This document shows, piece by piece, positions 63,182 to 64,000 of a stretch of 64,000 bases of DNA (position 1 is the first letter of the stretch; every line of letters begins with the position of its first letter). Both the position numbers and the translations under genes were made by a program. The notes below the pieces were generated by a model that was not told the origin of the DNA, searched no databases, and worked only from the letters and a program-made list of their open reading frames with translations. Origin of the DNA: Strix aluco (Eukaryota > Chordata > Aves > Strigiformes > Strigidae); contig NC_133932.1 in assembly GCF_031877795.1 (NCBI RefSeq), positions 816,001-880,000 on the forward strand. The letters run 5' to 3'.

Positions 63182-63294
63182 CTCTGTTCCGCCCTTCCAA
63201 TCTTCCCACGATGTGTGGAGCTCCAGTGAATGCGGAGTATCAGAACAAGGGTCTTTTATGTGGCTCAGAGACCAGAATTTCTCTTTGAGCTTGC
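63182..63294 (-). CDS. Probable internal coding exon, product unknown
   Basis: This is the best exon candidate in the window. On the minus strand a T-rich tract (tttctattttttttaaag) is followed by 113 bases and a near-perfect donor, AACAGAG|GTAAGTTG. Only one frame is open: two bases, then exactly 37 codons reading KLKEKFWSLSHIKDPCSDT, PHSLELHTSWEDWKGGTE. The exon enters in phase 1 and leaves in phase 0. Both other frames contain stops. Three CpGs within the exon contrast with the CpG-poor surroundings. The peptide mixes charged and aromatic residues like ordinary coding sequence, but I recognise no family. The preceding exon would lie beyond the right end of the window or very close to it. 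Confidence 0.55.
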
Positions 63295-64000
63295 CTTTAA
63301 AAAAAATAGAAAAAGGAAAAGAAAGTGTTCATCTATTTCCCAGTATTTCTTTGTAAATGCATTAGGTGATCTTAGTCCAACTCTCAGTTGATAGACATTA
63401 ATATAAAATGCACAACTGGGACCCTTGTTGGCAAAACTCAGCAAAAAGTCAAGAGGTAGTTACTTTAGGTCAAAGTTGAGCAATAAAAGCAGACTTGTGA
63501 GGAAAGTTTATGTTGCCAGCATTGATGTATGTCACCTGCACTATAGATAAAAACCAAATAAGCGAAGAGTAGTTAAGCAAGTACATCCCACAAGCACTAG
63601 CATTCACGCAAAATGGATTTTAGAAAATGAAGGAAAAAAGACAACACTCAGTACTTATTTCCTATCAGTCAGTGGCTTGAATTGAATTTACCATAGTAGC
63701 ACATCACATTGTTCGCTGCAGAAAAATGCAAAGCTTAGGCCTTTAGGAGTAAGTCTCTTGTGCTTTACTGGTTCCAAAAATGTCAGTGCTTGTCAAAGTG
63801 TTTTTGAAATAAAACCAAAACCATGTTAATAAAGTGAACTTTCCAAGACAATGTTGGCCAAAACTGATTCTTAGATTTCTTTTCAGTAATAAACTGCCTC
63901 TGTGGTTGCTGAGTTGATAGGGAGAAGGATTTAAAGGGACAAAGCCAAGTTCTGCTTAACTCAAAGAGGGTAAAACAAGAGCTCTCAGACAGAGCACAAG
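63295..64000. other. Non-coding AT-rich DNA to the window edge
   Basis: No exon, repeat or regulatory element is supported. It would be intron upstream of the exon at 63182-63294 if that exon is real. Confidence 0.5.

Overview
The window looks like vertebrate nuclear DNA, most likely from a bird. The main evidence is several CR1 LINE copies. The clearest carries the avian-type 3' end, with two 8-bp terminal repeats (cacagaat on the plus strand), and recognisable C-terminal reverse-transcriptase ORF coding. Faint MIR-like SINE remnants, a low overall repeat load, AT-rich CpG-poor background and one sharp CpG island also fit an avian or sauropsid genome. There is no sign of bacterial gene organisation: no long back-to-back ORFs, ribosome binding sites, tRNAs, rRNAs or CRISPR arrays. 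Nearly all open frames are shorter than about 150 codons and look like chance.

Layout. Positions 1-15900 are AT-rich non-coding DNA with old MIR-like fragments (about 1364-1510, 8975-9075, 13340-13430, 14935-15075), a GC-richer patch that may be a decayed repeat (about 4030-4480), and one candidate plus-strand exon (8184-8243). Positions 16040-16730 are a CpG island with a 17-bp minisatellite (16394-16467), a CRE-like site and a perfect TTACGTAA palindrome. This is the best promoter candidate, but no transcript can be assigned to it. A 5'-truncated minus-strand CR1 lies just beyond it (about 16956-17790). From 18000 to 63000 the DNA is again AT-rich, with CR1 fragments at about 23340-23680 (plus) and 31795-32320, 46119-46575 and 51995-52720 (minus).

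Genes. No complete gene can be reconstructed. The best coding evidence is a minus-strand exon at 63182-63294, with 37 open codons, a T-rich acceptor and a GAG|GTAAGT donor. Weaker minus-strand exon candidates lie at 55177-55224, 54213-54256, 50252-50452 (possible last exon), 48691-48783, 47651-47754, 39643-39732 and 34750-34830. Several share phase 0, so the right half of the window could be intronic space of a minus-strand gene, but the full set does not chain in phase and I recognise none of the peptides. On the plus strand, a TATA-like promoter with a downstream donor (about 57399-57502) and a possible exon at 62030-62096 could belong to another transcript.

All exon calls are inferred from splice motifs and open frames only. 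Open frames of this size occur often by chance in 64 kb, so all but the first should be treated as hypotheses.
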